From: Aquatica leii
Taxonomy: Eukaryota; Arthropoda; Insecta; Coleoptera; Lampyridae
NCBI GenBank assembly: GCA_035610365.1
Contig: CM069435.1
Coordinates: forward strand, 4,862,001 to 4,926,000
Direction of reading: 5' to 3'
Length of the DNA: 64,000 nt
The notes under the pieces are model-generated. The model did no database searches, was not told the origin of the DNA, and was given only the letters and a program-made list of their open reading frames with translations. The translations under genes were made by a program, and so were the position numbers. Below, one piece after another: positions 1 to 11,759 of this stretch (position 1 is the first letter of the stretch; each line of letters starts with the position of its first letter).

Positions 1-1574
1 AATGAATAGCATTGCCAAAATAAATAACAATAGAAAATAACACTTTTCTAATTTAAATTCAAATCAAAATGTATGCATTAAACATTCCAAATAATATTTA
101 AGGACACTCTCACGTGCATACGGAAGCGACATTCAAATTGGAAGAAACAGTTACACAATGCTGAGTAATTGTATAATTTATTATGAATGAATTATAGTTA
201 GATAAAGATTATGTTATAGATGACAAGTTAGCTAGTACAGTTACCACATCGAATGCATGGGATTTTAATGACAGAAGTTGCCTTCGGTTATAGGTAACGC
301 AATCGAACAATCAAGAAGAAAGCATTAGTAGTGCCATGCTACATAACGACATTAATAATGCACTTAAGCAACTTCTACGTTCAGACATACAGGCGCTTAA
401 TTACCATGAACTTACAATTAGAAGTTTCTATTTCATAGCTGTCGCAAAATTTATATTTAAGCTTCATACAATTACATAAATGTCCCATTTTGATGTTGGA
501 GCACGTATTTCGCATTTAATATTTACAAAAAGGATCAAATATAAAACGCATATAAAGGCGAGTTAGTGAAAAGATTTGGTCTATATTTTTTGCGCATTTA
601 CTCATGAAAAGATTTTTATTTTAAATTATTCGCGTTTCTTTATGGTTAATGATAGCTCGTCGAAAGCGGATACGTGAAGTTTCTGTATAAAGCTTTGTAG
701 ATTATTTGCAAATGGATCGAGTGTTTGTACTTTGCAATAATAGTCGGAAATAACGAATTAATTACGTCCTTTTTAAAATGCTTTTGATTAAAAAAAGTTG
801 GCAATACAAAAAAATTATTTATAGTCTGAAACCCATTTCTATAAGCTATAAAAATGTAGATAAAACTACTAAAAGTAAATGCTTTATATAAGACGATTCC
901 TATAAAATAAATTGTTCAATTACATTTCAGCTATGGATTTTAAAGAAAAATCATCTACTTAGTTTTGGAAGCAATTTACTCAATAAGACTACCTACTTCG
1001 ACCTCTTTATTTTCATGTTAAAAGTTAATTGACTTTAAAGGTAAGTACAATTACACAGATATAGAATATATATGTTTTCAGCAACGTCAAAGGATGCATT
1101 GCAAACTAAATATGTTTACTTCTGATTCTAATTCACATATGATTAGCCAGATTAGCTAGATTAAAGTTCGGAATATTATGCATTAAAAATATATAAAATA
1201 AACATACAAATATGAATTAAAATTAGATACTTAAACAGGCATTTAAAATATGTTATTTTTTATTTTCTATATAATACATTACTAAATAAACGATATAGTA
1301 CTGTGTTACGTAAACTTAACCGTAACTTAATGTAGGCGGTAGCTCAACACTTCAGAGAGTAAGTAGTAAGTTATAGTTGATGTGCTAATTATAAAATAAT
1401 TAAATACGGAGAAATACCCACTAAAGTTCCCGTTTACATCTGCCAAACACTGAGAGTACACAAATCGAACAACACAAGTATAACAACGAATATACGTTTA
1501 CTGAAGTTGTACTTTTTAAATACAGTCCATTTTGTTCTTTGTTGTATTTGTATGTATTATTATGTTACATTTTT
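1..1574. other. AT-rich non-coding stretch
   Basis: No ORF longer than background, no RNA gene and no terminal repeat was recognised. Its right part may contain the 5' LTR of the BEL/Pao element that follows, because a primer-binding-site-like sequence starts at 1575. I could not find a matching LTR copy downstream of that element, so LTR limits are not assigned. Confidence 0.5.
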
Positions 1575-2120
1575 TGGTTCCTGCGAGCCGGGTACTGCAC
1601 AAATTTTGTTTGTTCCTGAAGAATCTCGTCGTTTGGATGAAAATGTTTAAAGTTCAATCTACACAAGTAATACAATTACGTGTACTTCCCATTTTTCATT
1701 GTTGATGCAAGACGGAAAGAAAACGCATTTAGCATTGGCTGGACGGAAAAGACAACTGTTAATGTGCACTTCTGTCCTCAAGGTAACATTTTTTTTAATT
1801 CTTGTGTTAACAAAGTTTAATTACGTCATGCACGTATTTCAAATATAAATTAAAATATTCAGTTACGATTCGTTTCTATCGTTTTCAACGGCAAAGTGCA
1901 GCAATACAATCCAAGTTATTTTTAGAGTGGAATCGCTTTTATTTTGTTTTATCATAACATTGGCTTGCGATACCATTTCTACCTGTGTTATCTTAATTAA
2001 TTGTATTTACGTATTAATTACCAATTTGACTGCTGTTCGTCGAACTATTGCTTTGTCTTGTTTTTATTGCCTTTGTTGACCTTTCTAATTCTACTTATTC
2101 GCATTCAATTCTATTCAACA

Positions 2121-3215
2121 ATGGCTCGAGATTTGAAAAAACAACGTACAGTGTTAAAATCATTTCTTTCAAATTTAGATACCGTTGATCACGAGGTATC
2201 ATCTGCACAAATTATCATAATACAAGATCGTTTACAAGCAAATTCTTCGTTATTAAATCAATTTGATGAAATACAATCTGAAATTATTCAATCACCTACA
2301 GACATGGAAGCTGAACTAAACAACACGTTCAATTCGAAGATGATTTCATTAGAATTACTGCAATCGCTAAACATTTATTGTCAAGGCTTCAAAAAACTTC
2401 TAGCAGCAATTGTCGTCCTGATAGTAACAAATCAGGAAATTCAAATTATCAATCGCATAAGGTTCCAAGTTTTAATTTACCAAAGATTTCCATTCTACGT
2501 TTTTCTGGTGACCTGGAAGGTGGGTTTGAGTTTCGTGAAATTTTTACTAGTTTGATTAATTCCAACATTGATCTTCGAGACATACAAAAGCTTAATTACT
2601 TAAAAGCCAGCTTGAGTGGAGATGCTGCTCAAGTAATTAAATCGTTACAGTTTACAGCTAGCAATTATCAAATCGCTTGGCAAGCTATTTGTGCGCGGTA
2701 CGATCAACCCCGTATGCTTATTCGAAACCATATAAAATGTATACTTGAGCTAGAACTTTGCAAAAAGGAGTCCCCTACAACATTAACAAGTTTTTGCGAT
2801 TCCTTATTCAAACACATTACTGCATTGTGTTCGTTAGCTAATGACAGAGACCTATTCGAAACCGTCATGATTCAAATTGTATCAGACAAACTTGATCCTA
2901 TTACTACGCGTCAATGGGAAACATTACGAAATTCATCAACCAACATTTTACCAAATCTCAATGAATTCAAATTGTTTCTAACAAACAATGCCAATCTCTT
3001 GGATAGTTTGCAATCCCTCACAAACCAAACCCACACTTTCTAAAATCCTTTCTAGCGAACACATTAACTTGTGTGCTTTGCAAAAATTCTGATTCAATAA
3101 ACTCATGTAAAGAATTTCTAGATTTATCTGTTAGGCAAAGAATTGCCAAAGCAAAGGAATTGAGAGTTTGTCTCAATTGCCTCCATAAGGGTCATTTTAT
3201 ACACATGCAAGTCCA
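2121..3215 (+). pseudogene. BEL/Pao gag, frameshifted
   Basis: The likely start is ATG 2121 (MARDLKKQR), followed by a helical N-terminal region. A frameshift near 2380-2390 moves the frame into the conserved gag core (LPKISILRFSGDLEG...FREIFTSLI, then LNYLKASLSGDAAQVI), which matches the DUF1759/gag region of Pao elements. That frame stops at 3043. Another frame continues to about 3215 with a cysteine-rich nucleocapsid part, including CLNCLHKGHF, where the last cysteine of the CCHC knuckle is not visible. Gag would form the cytoplasmic virus-like particle. The protease region follows directly. The family identity is clear, but the gene is broken in at least two places. Confidence 0.8.
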
Positions 3216-3262
3216 AACATCACACTCTTTTGCATATTGGACCTAACCCTAAGGTCATCTCG

Positions 3263-3830
3263 GATAAGCACCCAGGATCTGCCAGCTCTATAGACACTCC
3301 TGCTGAATCCAATCAAACCATTTCTGCACTTTGTACAAACAGTTTTGAAATTTTGTTGCCAACAGCTTCCGCTAAGATCCTTGATTCTACCGGAAGAGAA
3401 CACACGATTCGTATTTTGTTAGACTCAGGTTCTCAATCTTCAGACCTGTGTCGAAAATTGAACTTGCGCATAATGCAAACATTCTAGTTTCAGGCTTAAG
3501 CAAAGCTTCCTCTATGATTCACTCGAAGTGTGAAGCAACCGTGCGTTCACATCATACCAATTTTTAAATCAATCTTTTATGTTTAGTTCTTGATGAAATA
3601 TTTACACGTAGATTGCAACAATTTTCAAATCCCTGACAACATTAATTGGTTCACCAGCATTGTTTTCGTTATTATGTATTGGTCAAGTGCGGCTAGGTCC
3701 ACAATTGCCTATTCTTCAAAAAACTAATTTTGGATGGGTCGTATCTGGACAAGTTAGTAACGCAGTTTTTAGTCATTCACGTTATCACTTAAGCTTTCTG
3801 GACGATCTACCAGATCGCATTTCAAAATTT
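3263..3830 (+). pseudogene. BEL/Pao aspartic protease region
   Basis: The translation contains REHTIRILLDSGSQSSDLC at about 3397-3453, with the DSG active-site triad start typical of Pao (peptidase A17) proteases. After a disordered stretch with stops comes RLGPQLPILQKTNFGWVVSGQ (about 3690-3753), a conserved segment between protease and RT in BEL/Pao polyproteins. The enzyme would process the gag-pol polyprotein. The frame stops at 3487 and resumes in another frame, so the region is a pseudogene. Confidence 0.75.
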
Positions 3831-3831
3831 T

Positions 3832-5265
3832 GTGAGCTCGAGAGCTACCCCCAAGAAAAGGTTTTCTCGTCCGAAGAAAAACATCGCAAGAAAACAATTT
3901 TTCTCACTGGAACGCTGCTTTCAGTCCAATCCAGAACTTTGCACTCGTTACGTTGCCTTCATGCAGGAATCCCAAGATTTGGGACACATGACTGTGTCAC
4001 ATTCTGATGCCGAATATTCTTATTACCTTCCCCACTATGGTGTGCTAAAAGAAACCAGTCTAACCATCAAACTTCGTGTTGTTTTCAATGGCTCTTCTGC
4101 CACAACGTCTGGCTATTCTTTAAATGACACTCAAATGGTTGATCCAACGATACAATAAGATTTATTTTCTATACTAATTTGTTTTCGGAAGCATACGTAT
4201 GCTATTGCTGCTGACATCAAAAAGATGTACAGACAAGTGTTGATTGAGCCCAAACAGCGGTCCTTCAACGTATTTTCTGGAGATCTTCTTCAACAGAACA
4301 ATAACAATATTTCTATCTTAATACCGTTACATATGGAACAGTATTTGCGTCCTTTCTAGCCATCCGTGTTCTATATCAACTAGGTATCGAATGTGAAGCT
4401 TCTAATTCTAGCTAATTCTTACTGGCGCCGATGATATTTCCCAAGCAAGCAATATTTGTTTGGAACTTTCAAATCTTTTACGTTCAAGACTTTTCATTCT
4501 TCGTAAGTGGATATCTAATGATCCATTAATACTAAAGGACCTTCTTAATACGGATGTTCACCCTGGTGTTCTAGAATTTGGTGCTGACAAGCACAGTCAT
4601 ACCCTAGGATTGACATGGTCGTTTCAGGCAGATAGCTTCGTATTTATTATTTCACCAACTGCTACTGAAATCATAACTAAACGCATTATGCTCTCCGAAA
4701 TATCTCAAATATTCGAACCTCTTGGGTTACTTGCGCCTTCTACTATAATCGCTAAAATTATGCTCCAACAGTTATGGTTGGAAAAGTTATCATGGGATGA
4801 TCCAGTTTCTGAAAGGACCGCAAGAAAGTGGTTTGTTTATAGAGCAGAATTGGTTAATTAAAATTACCTCCAAATCCCTAGGCACGTCATCTGCAAGGAT
4901 GCTATGGATATCTAACTTCATGGATTTTGTGATTCTCTCGATGCACGCCTATGGCGCATGTATTTATCTTAGATCCGTTGACAAAGATAATAAAACATTC
5001 ATCAAACTTTTATGTGCTAAAAGTAAGGTAGAACCTTTGAGACCTGTAACTATTCCAAAACTCGAACTTAGCGCAGCCGCATTGTTGGCTAAACTTTCAG
5101 AGCAGGTTCTAAAAGCTTTAAATCTTCAAATCTCTTCTTCTTATTTATGGTCTGACCCGACCATAGTGTTAGGGTGGTTGAAAACCAATCCAAACTTATT
5201 GAAAACTTTCGTTTGTCATCGCGTTGTTGACATTCAACAACGTACTTCTCACTCTATTTAGAGAC
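3832..5265 (+). pseudogene. BEL/Pao reverse transcriptase and RNase H
   Basis: RT begins with YYLPHYGVLKETS and LRVVFNGSS (about 4020-4095), continues with AIAADIKKMYRQVLIEP (about 4202-4252) carrying the first catalytic aspartate, and then a degraded GADDISQAS (near 4425) where a YVDD-like box is expected. The thumb follows (4460-4790). RNase H follows in a further frame (about 4880-5260): AYGACIYLRSVD, then IPKLELSAAALLAKL and LWSDPTIVLGWL, which are typical of BEL/Pao RNase H. Several frameshifts and a stop at 4158 break the frame. The enzyme would synthesise cDNA in the particle. The order and wording of motifs make the assignment secure, although the reading frame is not intact. Confidence 0.82.
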
Positions 5266-5529
5266 ATGTACCAACCAAATCAAATCCAGCTGATCTCTTG
5301 TATAGAGGGATCACACCAATCTAAAATCATGCCAATGGTGGTGGCATGGACCATCGTGGTTATTTAAAAATGAATCCATATGGCCTAACTCTATTGTCTC
5401 TATTCCTAAGCTTCCAGAACTCAAAAGGGAGGCACAATCTTTCGCTACTACTAGACAGGATTCATACTCTATTTCGCAATTCTCTAACATGACTCGGCTA
5501 GAGAGAGTTGTTGCGTATTCTCTTCGTTT

Positions 5530-6871
5530 TTGCAGAAACTGTTGTTTGATCGTACTGTTGGACCTTTAACAATTTTGGAGCTTAAAGATGAACTCAAACG
5601 TATAGTACAAATTTCACAAGCACAGTCTTTTCCAGACGAGCTCAAGCATCTTCAGCAAGGTAAACCATTAAAACCTTCCTCGTCGCTAAAAAGCCTCAAT
5701 CCATTTCTTGGCGCCGACGGCACCATTCGAGTTGGTGGCAGACTTCATTATTCTATTTTCAATTTTGATAAAAAGCATCCTATTCTTCTATCAAGCAAAC
5801 ATTGCCTAGCCAAATTAACTGCTACCAGAAAGCATATCCGAATGTTTCATGCTGGTCCTCAATTGCTTCTCTTCGCAGTCCGATGTAGATTTTGGATTAC
5901 TTCAGGGCGCTGTCTTGTAAGACAGATAGTTTTTCATTGTGTAAAATGCTTTCGCTTATCTCCCAGAGCAATAGAACTCTTAATGGGCAATCTTCCATCC
6001 GCATGAGTCAATCCTGCACCACCATTTTTTACAACTGGAATAGATTATGGTGGGCCCTTTTTTTATTAAAGATCGTAAAGGTAGAGGTTCAAAGTCCTAC
6101 AAGTCTTATTTATGTATTTTCGTATGCTTTGTGACCAAAGCAGTTCACTTGGAATTGGTCACTTCTCTCACAACTGAATCCTTTATTATGACCTTTAGAC
6201 GTTTTGTTTCACGTCGCGGTAAGCGACACCACCTTTCTTGGAGCTCATTCTGAACTTAAGGAAGCTCATTTCTTAAGACTAATTGTGAATCTATTGCTGA
6301 CGTCTTTGCTAGAGAAGGAACGAATTGGCATTTTATTCCGGCTCGCAGTCCACATTTTGGTGGTCTGTGGGAAGCTGGCATCAAGTCAGCAAAACACCAT
6401 ATAAAAAGAGTTCTCGGTGACTCTCTATTAACTTATGAAGACTTTTATACTTTGTTGTCACAAGTTGAGGCAACCCTAAATTCGCGTCCCTTAACTCCTC
6501 TGTCTGCTGATCCTAACGATCTACAACCGCTCACACCTGCACATTTTTTGGTGGAAAGACCACTCACAACTCTACCAGATCCAGATGTAACTGAATTACC
6601 TCGTTCTCGTCTTGCCTATTTTCAACACATCCAACGAATATGGAAGCGGTGGAGCCGAGAGTACATCTCCGAGCTGCAGCAAGCCAAAAAGTGGCAGCTG
6701 CTCCACTCACATCTTCAGAAAGGAGCATTAGTCCTGCTGAAAGAAGAAAATGTATCCCCTTTACAATGGAAATTGGGACGTGTCATAGACATTTATCCAG
6801 GCCGAGATGGCATCAACCGAGTGGCGTCTGTGCGCACAAACAATGGTGTTGTTCGACGTTTTGGTTTTTGA
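5530..6871 (+). pseudogene. BEL/Pao integrase, frameshifted
   Basis: The first frame (5530-6005) carries the linker and zinc-binding region (FLGADGTIRVGGRLHYS; KHIRMFHAGPQ; CVKCFRLSP). The catalytic core follows in other frames: GPFFIKDRKGRGSKSYKSYL (from 6052), AVHLELVTSL, then FIPARSPHFGGLWEAGIKSA around 6340-6390, which contains the region of the third catalytic residue. The last frame (6452-6868) reads EATLNSRPLTPLS, LTPAHFLVERPL, RIWKRWSREYISELQ and GALVLLKEENVSPLQWKLGR, the DUF5641-type extension of Pao integrases. It would insert the cDNA. At least two frameshifts make it non-functional. Confidence 0.82.
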
Positions 6872-8082
6872 ATTCTGTTATTACTGTTTTTTAATTCATC
6901 TTTTTCTTTGATCAGCTCTTCTGTGTTTACATATTTAATTAATTAAAAAAGTTTGTGTTTGCTACCAAAGATCTAAACATTTTATTTTAATATTATTGTT
7001 ATTTATCCAGTGACATTTTTAAATAATTTCAAGCTTAATTTATACTTTTTTTTTGGAGAAAATCTCATAATCTGTTTTCCTAGTACACCTACATATAATT
7101 TGTGCAACATTTGTATAGGATTTAGAAACAATAAAGTTAAACTAATGAATAGTTCCGAGATTATTGCACAGTGTTGGTCAAATTAAATTTGACCTTTGAA
7201 ACTGTCCTATAACAGCCACCATTTATGGAAACTGCACTATTCGTTAATTCGCCCACATTGCCACAAAAGCATACAAATATGAAAGACTAAATCTAAACGG
7301 CACATAAAAAACCCACCTCGCAATTATTATCTTTCTTTTCATATAATAAAATTAATTGCACTTCATAAAACGGAATTGTTTTCATCTCTTATTAATTACA
7401 CGTTTGGCTCATTTCACCTCCGAATTACAAAGAAGAATGAAATCCGTAGCTTTTGTTTCGTTAATTAATTCAAATCACGTTTTGTGTTTTAATGTGCAAT
7501 AGAGAGAAGCAGAAAGTCGTTTATTAAATCTTAAGAAATAGTTTTTTTGTTATTGTGCTCGTGCTGCGATGCGCCCGATTCAATGCATCATAAAAACGGG
7601 TTCTACGGTTAATTAAATAATCATTGTTATTGATTTCCGCAGAAACAGATGATGTCGTTAGCGAGCAAGGAATTTATTGGTCGGATTAACGGATATTGAA
7701 TTTTTTCAACGTCTCTAATGTGTTTTATTGCTGATACTACTTTTGATATGTAGGTTAGCAGGATGACGAACGGAAGAGGCTGGTCCCGCTGCTTGCCAAT
7801 ACCTAAATGTTGCTATAAATTAATTAGTTTTTAAAATTTTTAACTTTTAAATAAGTACGGACTCACAACTTAGGTTTTGTTCGAGTTTCCACATTTCCGG
7901 AATAAACAAAAACTAACACGCAATTTAAATATGAAGTGAGAATTTGTACTTCTGTAATACTTTATTAAAATTCACACGCGAACGTGTTTCATTTCCTTAA
8001 TTTAAACAAATGTTTAATGACTTCTTAATCCTGAATCTTCCAAGATTATTCTTTGGATGAATTCACCCAAATCCAATTTGAA
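6872..8082. other. Non-coding stretch after the BEL/Pao element
   Basis: No coding homology, TIR or LTR was recognised. The expected 3' LTR would lie here, but no match to the sequence left of 1575 was found by eye. Confidence 0.4.
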
Positions 8083-8122
8083 CGGTAGCGTCAAGCACGA
8101 AATATGGTGCTTGACGCTACCG
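8083..8122. repeat. Perfect 16-bp inverted repeat (hairpin)
   Basis: CGGTAGCGTCAAGCAC at 8083-8098 is followed after an 8-nt loop by its exact reverse complement at 8107-8122. The arms are GC-rich within AT-rich surroundings. There is no poly-U tract and no neighbouring gene to make it a terminator. It could be a MITE core, a fold-back or a structured-RNA stem. Confidence 0.9.
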
Positions 8123-8298
8123 ATAGGCACTAAAAAGGCACTTAAAACACATGAATGCAAGTAATGCACCTACTCATATTGTCTTAAGAATAAAAAAAGT
8201 TAGATTTACATTGATGCAGTTTGTATCAATTATCAGTCCCGGACTAAAGCCTCCTAGCAGAGGGCTTCCAAATCCTGATTAGGCTTTATAAAAGTAAA

Positions 8299-8400
8299 AA
8301 GATTCCAGTGCCTCAAAAAACCATTATTCTAGAATCACAAACAGATTTAGGAGACTGAGTCACAACCTGGACCATCAAATGATACGTTCACCGATAATAA
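8299..8400 (+). pseudogene. Relic of the gene family at 61.4-62.7 kb
   Basis: Translating from about 8299 gives IPVPQKTIILESQTDLGD and, after a one-base shift, ESQPGPSNDTFTDNK. This aligns without internal gaps to IPEPPNTYTLQPEIDLKD followed by SEPQPGASNDTF in the intact ORF at 61603-62745. Both the nucleotide match (GATACGTTCA and flanks) and the protein match are visible. Only this ~34-codon piece remains, next to a LINE fragment. It shows that the unclassified gene is repetitive in this genome. Confidence 0.7.
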
Positions 8401-8440
8401 AATGTGCTCATTTATTTTCCTCATCAACAAACTTATTTTG

Positions 8441-8550
8441 TTCATCATCATCATGATCACCGTCACCCAGCCTTTCTTGTTCACTGCTGAACATAAGCCT
8501 CCTCTAGTGTCTTCCATATTTTTCTTGGCCAGTTGCTATCGGATTGTGCG
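8441..8550 (-). mobile_element. LINE (RTE-type) 3' end with (TGA)n tail
   Basis: On the minus strand the translation SDSNWPRKIWKTLEEAYVQQ ends in a stop and is followed by a TGATGATGATGA tail (8442-8456 on plus). The WKTLEEAYVQQW-like C-terminus and short simple-repeat tail are characteristic of RTE-like LINEs in insects. Only the last ~30 codons are present. Confidence 0.65.
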
Positions 8551-8689
8551 TTATCTTTTTTAAATAATCTGTTCATCCAAATCAACCATTTCAAAGTATT
8601 CCATAAAAACGCTTATCAATAAGAGCAACTAAATTCAAATCTTTCTCATGGTGAGACAGAATTTGATCGATGATAATAAGCGTATCTTT

Positions 8690-11580
8690 CAACCTTAGCC
8701 TTTCTTTGGTTAGAAAATCGTCTGATTACATCTTCCCTGTTCTTATGTAACTTCTAGTTTTGTGATATATGTTTGCTATGGCTCCTCCTCTTTTTCTGAG
8801 ACTACTACATATTTCTTTTGTTAGGATACTATCAAACGTTTTTTCGATATTTATAAACACTGCATTTATGGTATCGTTCCTGTTCTTTTCAATCAGCTGT
8901 TTTATTGTAAAGTATGGTCCTGTACTCCTCTTGCATTTCTAAAACCTCTCTGCAGTTCTTCTAGTTGTTCTATCGTCATTTGGATCCACTATTTTTTTTT
9001 AGAAAAACATTCGATATCTTGAAAGGAAGGTAAGATACGTTTAAAAATAACAATTTTTCGCACGATAACTCTCGAACCGAAAGTCCTAGTAACTTAAAAT
9101 TTGGTGTAGAGCTGGCTTTTTATATTCTCTTTGTCAAAAGATGGGTTTGATAAAGAAACCGGAAGTGGGATGTATCCGCCATTTTTAACAGTTTTTCTTA
9201 TATAATTTTGTACGAATGTAAATTATTCGAATTATTTTTACAGTTTCTTCAATCGTGTACATATCACTTCAAAATGGTTTTATAACAACATAACCTTAAA
9301 AAATATGTAGATATTCCTTCATCATTTATAGGAAAGTCCTATGGTGACCACACCAGTTTTTTTATAGGTAGAATCATTCATATTTCCCCGTCTTTCGGTA
9401 TACATTGTTCATTCCAGATCTTGTTAAACAGTTTCCTTAAAATTTTTATCCCGTGTTCATCCATATTTGTTATCATTTCTGTTGTTATCCCGTCCTGTCC
9501 TGCAGCTTTTCCTCTTTTTAGTCTCTTTACAGCTTCTGTTACTTCGTCTTGCGTAATCTCTTCTTTTTCCAGGTATTCATTGTTTTCAGTGGTTTCGTAT
9601 GTCGTAATTGTTTATTCTGCATTTCCACAAAGTACTCTTTCCATATCTTCAAAATGTGTGACTCCTCCTCTAAGATTCCTTAATCCACTGATTAAATATA
9701 CATATATTTCTGATTTGTTTTCCTTTTGGTGTGTTTTTCATAGTCGATATAATAACTTTTGATTCTTTGTCTTTTAGTCTTTGTTCTTTATACTTATTAT
9801 AATTTTCTTTATTTTTCTCACTGATATATTTTTTCTATTTTTGATCTTTACTTGCTTCTTAACTTTTTCGTTTTATCATCTTGTTTATTTTATAGTTTTG
9901 TCTTCTTTGTTACATGCGCATGTTTCCCACTTATTTTTATTATTGATTCTTTAACTGTTCTCCACATGCCTTCTATTTTTATATTACTTATAATTTCTTT
10001 GTTTTTATTCATTTCTGTCTCAATTTGGCTTTTATATACTTTAACTGTTTCTGCTTCTCTAAGTTTGTAAGTCCGAATTACTTCTTTTACTACATTACTC
10101 CTATTTTATCTAATTGCTTTAGTATTTTATCTTTGTTTCTTGTTTTTTATTTCTATTTTTGTCATTACCAGGTAGCGGTCTGAATATATCTCACATCCGC
10201 TTCTCATTCTTGTGTCTTTTATTTCTCTCTTAAATTCTATGTTGATAATAACATAGTTTATTCTGGAGCTTTTTTCCCTACTTAATACCTCTCTCGTAAA
10301 TTTTTGCGTATTTTTGTATTTATAAAAATTATTTATTATTAGATTGTTCAACATCTAAAGTCTTCTTCTTCTTTTATTGCGCTTCCTGATTCATAGTCTT
10401 TTATGCCAACTCTTCCGTTTACATCTCCCAGGATTAACAGTCATCCTTCAATTTCTTCAGTTGTTTCCGTTAGTTGTTCCCAGAACTCCCCTTTTGTACT
10501 AGTTTTCTTTTTCTCTCCATGCGGTCCGTATACAACTATGATTGCTGTTTTTACTGCTTCGTCTACTTTCATTTATATTTTTAGAATCCGTTCTGTTACT
10601 CCATACCATTCCGTATGTATTTTACTAGCTCTATTTCTTTCATTTACTCCGCTATATATCAATAGATGTTCTCATTTACTACTTTTATGCCTTTTTTTTC
10701 GTTTCAGTAATGCCCACTGCATCTGGTTTTATATTTTCTAGTTCTTTGACTAGGTCCTTCTCCTTTCCTATTATACTTCTCACGTTCCTATTTCCCAAAG
10801 TTTTCTTGTCTTCTGTATTATTTTTTCTTGTAGTACAATTTGTGTGTTTATGGATTGCCAATTTTGTCTTTTTAACCGTTTTTGTTTTATTATTTAGTAG
10901 TTTTTTGAGTTTTTATTTATTATTGCTTCTCTACTGTCCACCTGCTCTAGCTCGCTATTTTCCTTATTCCATTTCCATTTTTTTCATCAATAAACACCCT
11001 TACTTCTTTCCTCTCCAGTTCTTTTCCTTATATGTGCGTCTATTTCTCTTTCTTGTTTTGTTAGTTCATTATTTATAAATACCTTCGCTTCACGTATATT
11101 CTTTAGCTTTGTTTCATTTTTCATTACTTCCTTTTTCCTATCAAAACTCTCTAAACCCACTAAACTAGTTTTTGTTCCAATTTTATGCGCGTTTTTAACC
11201 CTGATGTTTATACCTAAGTTTTTGTTTACAAATTTTTCTTTTTTGTTTTTATTTTTGTCGTTATTCGTTAATCTTTGTATAATTATGTTATTACGGCGGT
11301 TTTCTTTTTTAATTTGCTTTACTCTTGTATTTATATCTTGTATCATTTTTTATCTTGTTACGTTGTTGTTCACGTCTGCGTTAGTTGTTGTAGCATATCT
11401 AGTACTGGGTCTAATTTGTCTTTGTTTTATTGGTGTATTGCTCACCTTATTTTTAACAGAGCCATTTCTTTCTTCTACGCTGTCTTCTGCCGTCTCTTCC
11501 CTGTTACTTTTTTCTTCATTTGTTGATTCTCACTATCCGTATTCATCCTGTTATTGTTTTGTGTAATTTTTAAATACACT
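8690..11580 (-). mobile_element. Degenerate minus-strand LINE
   Basis: Read from right to left: ORF1 remains (11346-10987; EREIDAHIRKRTGEE resembles EREIQVHIKAFAEKA in the LINE at 26-27 kb), then the endonuclease region (10354-10127; FTREVLSREKSSRINYVIIN and GCEIYSDRYLVMTKI), then RT (9540-9380, KAAGQDGITTEMITNM-like; 8990-8760, GFRNARGVQDH, IKQLIEKNRND, IEKTFDSI). All parts match the 25-29 kb LINE in order, so this is a second copy of the same or a closely related family. Stops and frameshifts occur throughout, and a ~370-bp foreign piece interrupts RT. The plus-strand ORFs at 9421-11566 are antisense shadows of this element. Confidence 0.75.
9000..9370. repeat. Insertion splitting the LINE RT
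   Basis: The RT frame on the minus strand is recognisable on both sides (up to KLFNKIWNEQCIPKD at about 9400, and from GFRNARG at about 8960). The ~370 bp between do not encode RT. They contain CGATAACTCTCGAACCGAAA and an AAAACCGGAAGTGGGATG-like segment that look like a dispersed insect repeat. No clear TIR or target duplication was found. Part of the gap may be deleted RT rather than inserted DNA. Confidence 0.4.
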
Positions 11581-11759
11581 GATTGTTTTTTTACTTAATA
11601 AATTCAATAGGTTATAAGTGCCAGTTTCGCGTCCAAAAACTAAGTTGACTATCTAAAGTGACGGTTTGCTAGTGGTTTAAGGGAAATGAATTTAGTCAAA
11701 CATATAACGCCTTTAAATATTAAATTTGAAATTTGTTCGACTACCATTAAGGTGCTTTG

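Larger units (their letters stand above)
1575..6871 (+). mobile_element. Decayed BEL/Pao LTR retrotransposon
   Basis: In order on the plus strand the sequence encodes a Pao-type gag, a DSGSQ aspartic protease, reverse transcriptase, RNase H, a zinc-binding integrase with catalytic core, and the C-terminal integrase extension usual in this group. Frames are broken by many frameshifts and stops, so the copy cannot be active. The left limit is set at TGGTTCCTGCGAGCCGGG (1575-1592). This starts with the TGG expected opposite a tRNA CCA end and resembles a primer-binding site for an insect tRNA-Tyr, which is an inference from memory. The right limit is the end of the integrase frame. No paired LTRs were found, so the 3' LTR is lost or too diverged to see. 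No env-like ORF is present. Confidence 0.85.

Noticed and set aside
1150..1570. Candidate 5' LTR of the BEL/Pao element
   Set aside because: Position fits, but I found no matching copy in 6872-7500, so the LTR cannot be delimited.
9421..11566. Series of plus-strand ORFs rich in Phe/Ser/Leu
   Set aside because: They are antisense to a LINE on the minus strand that shows clear endonuclease, RT and ORF1 wording.
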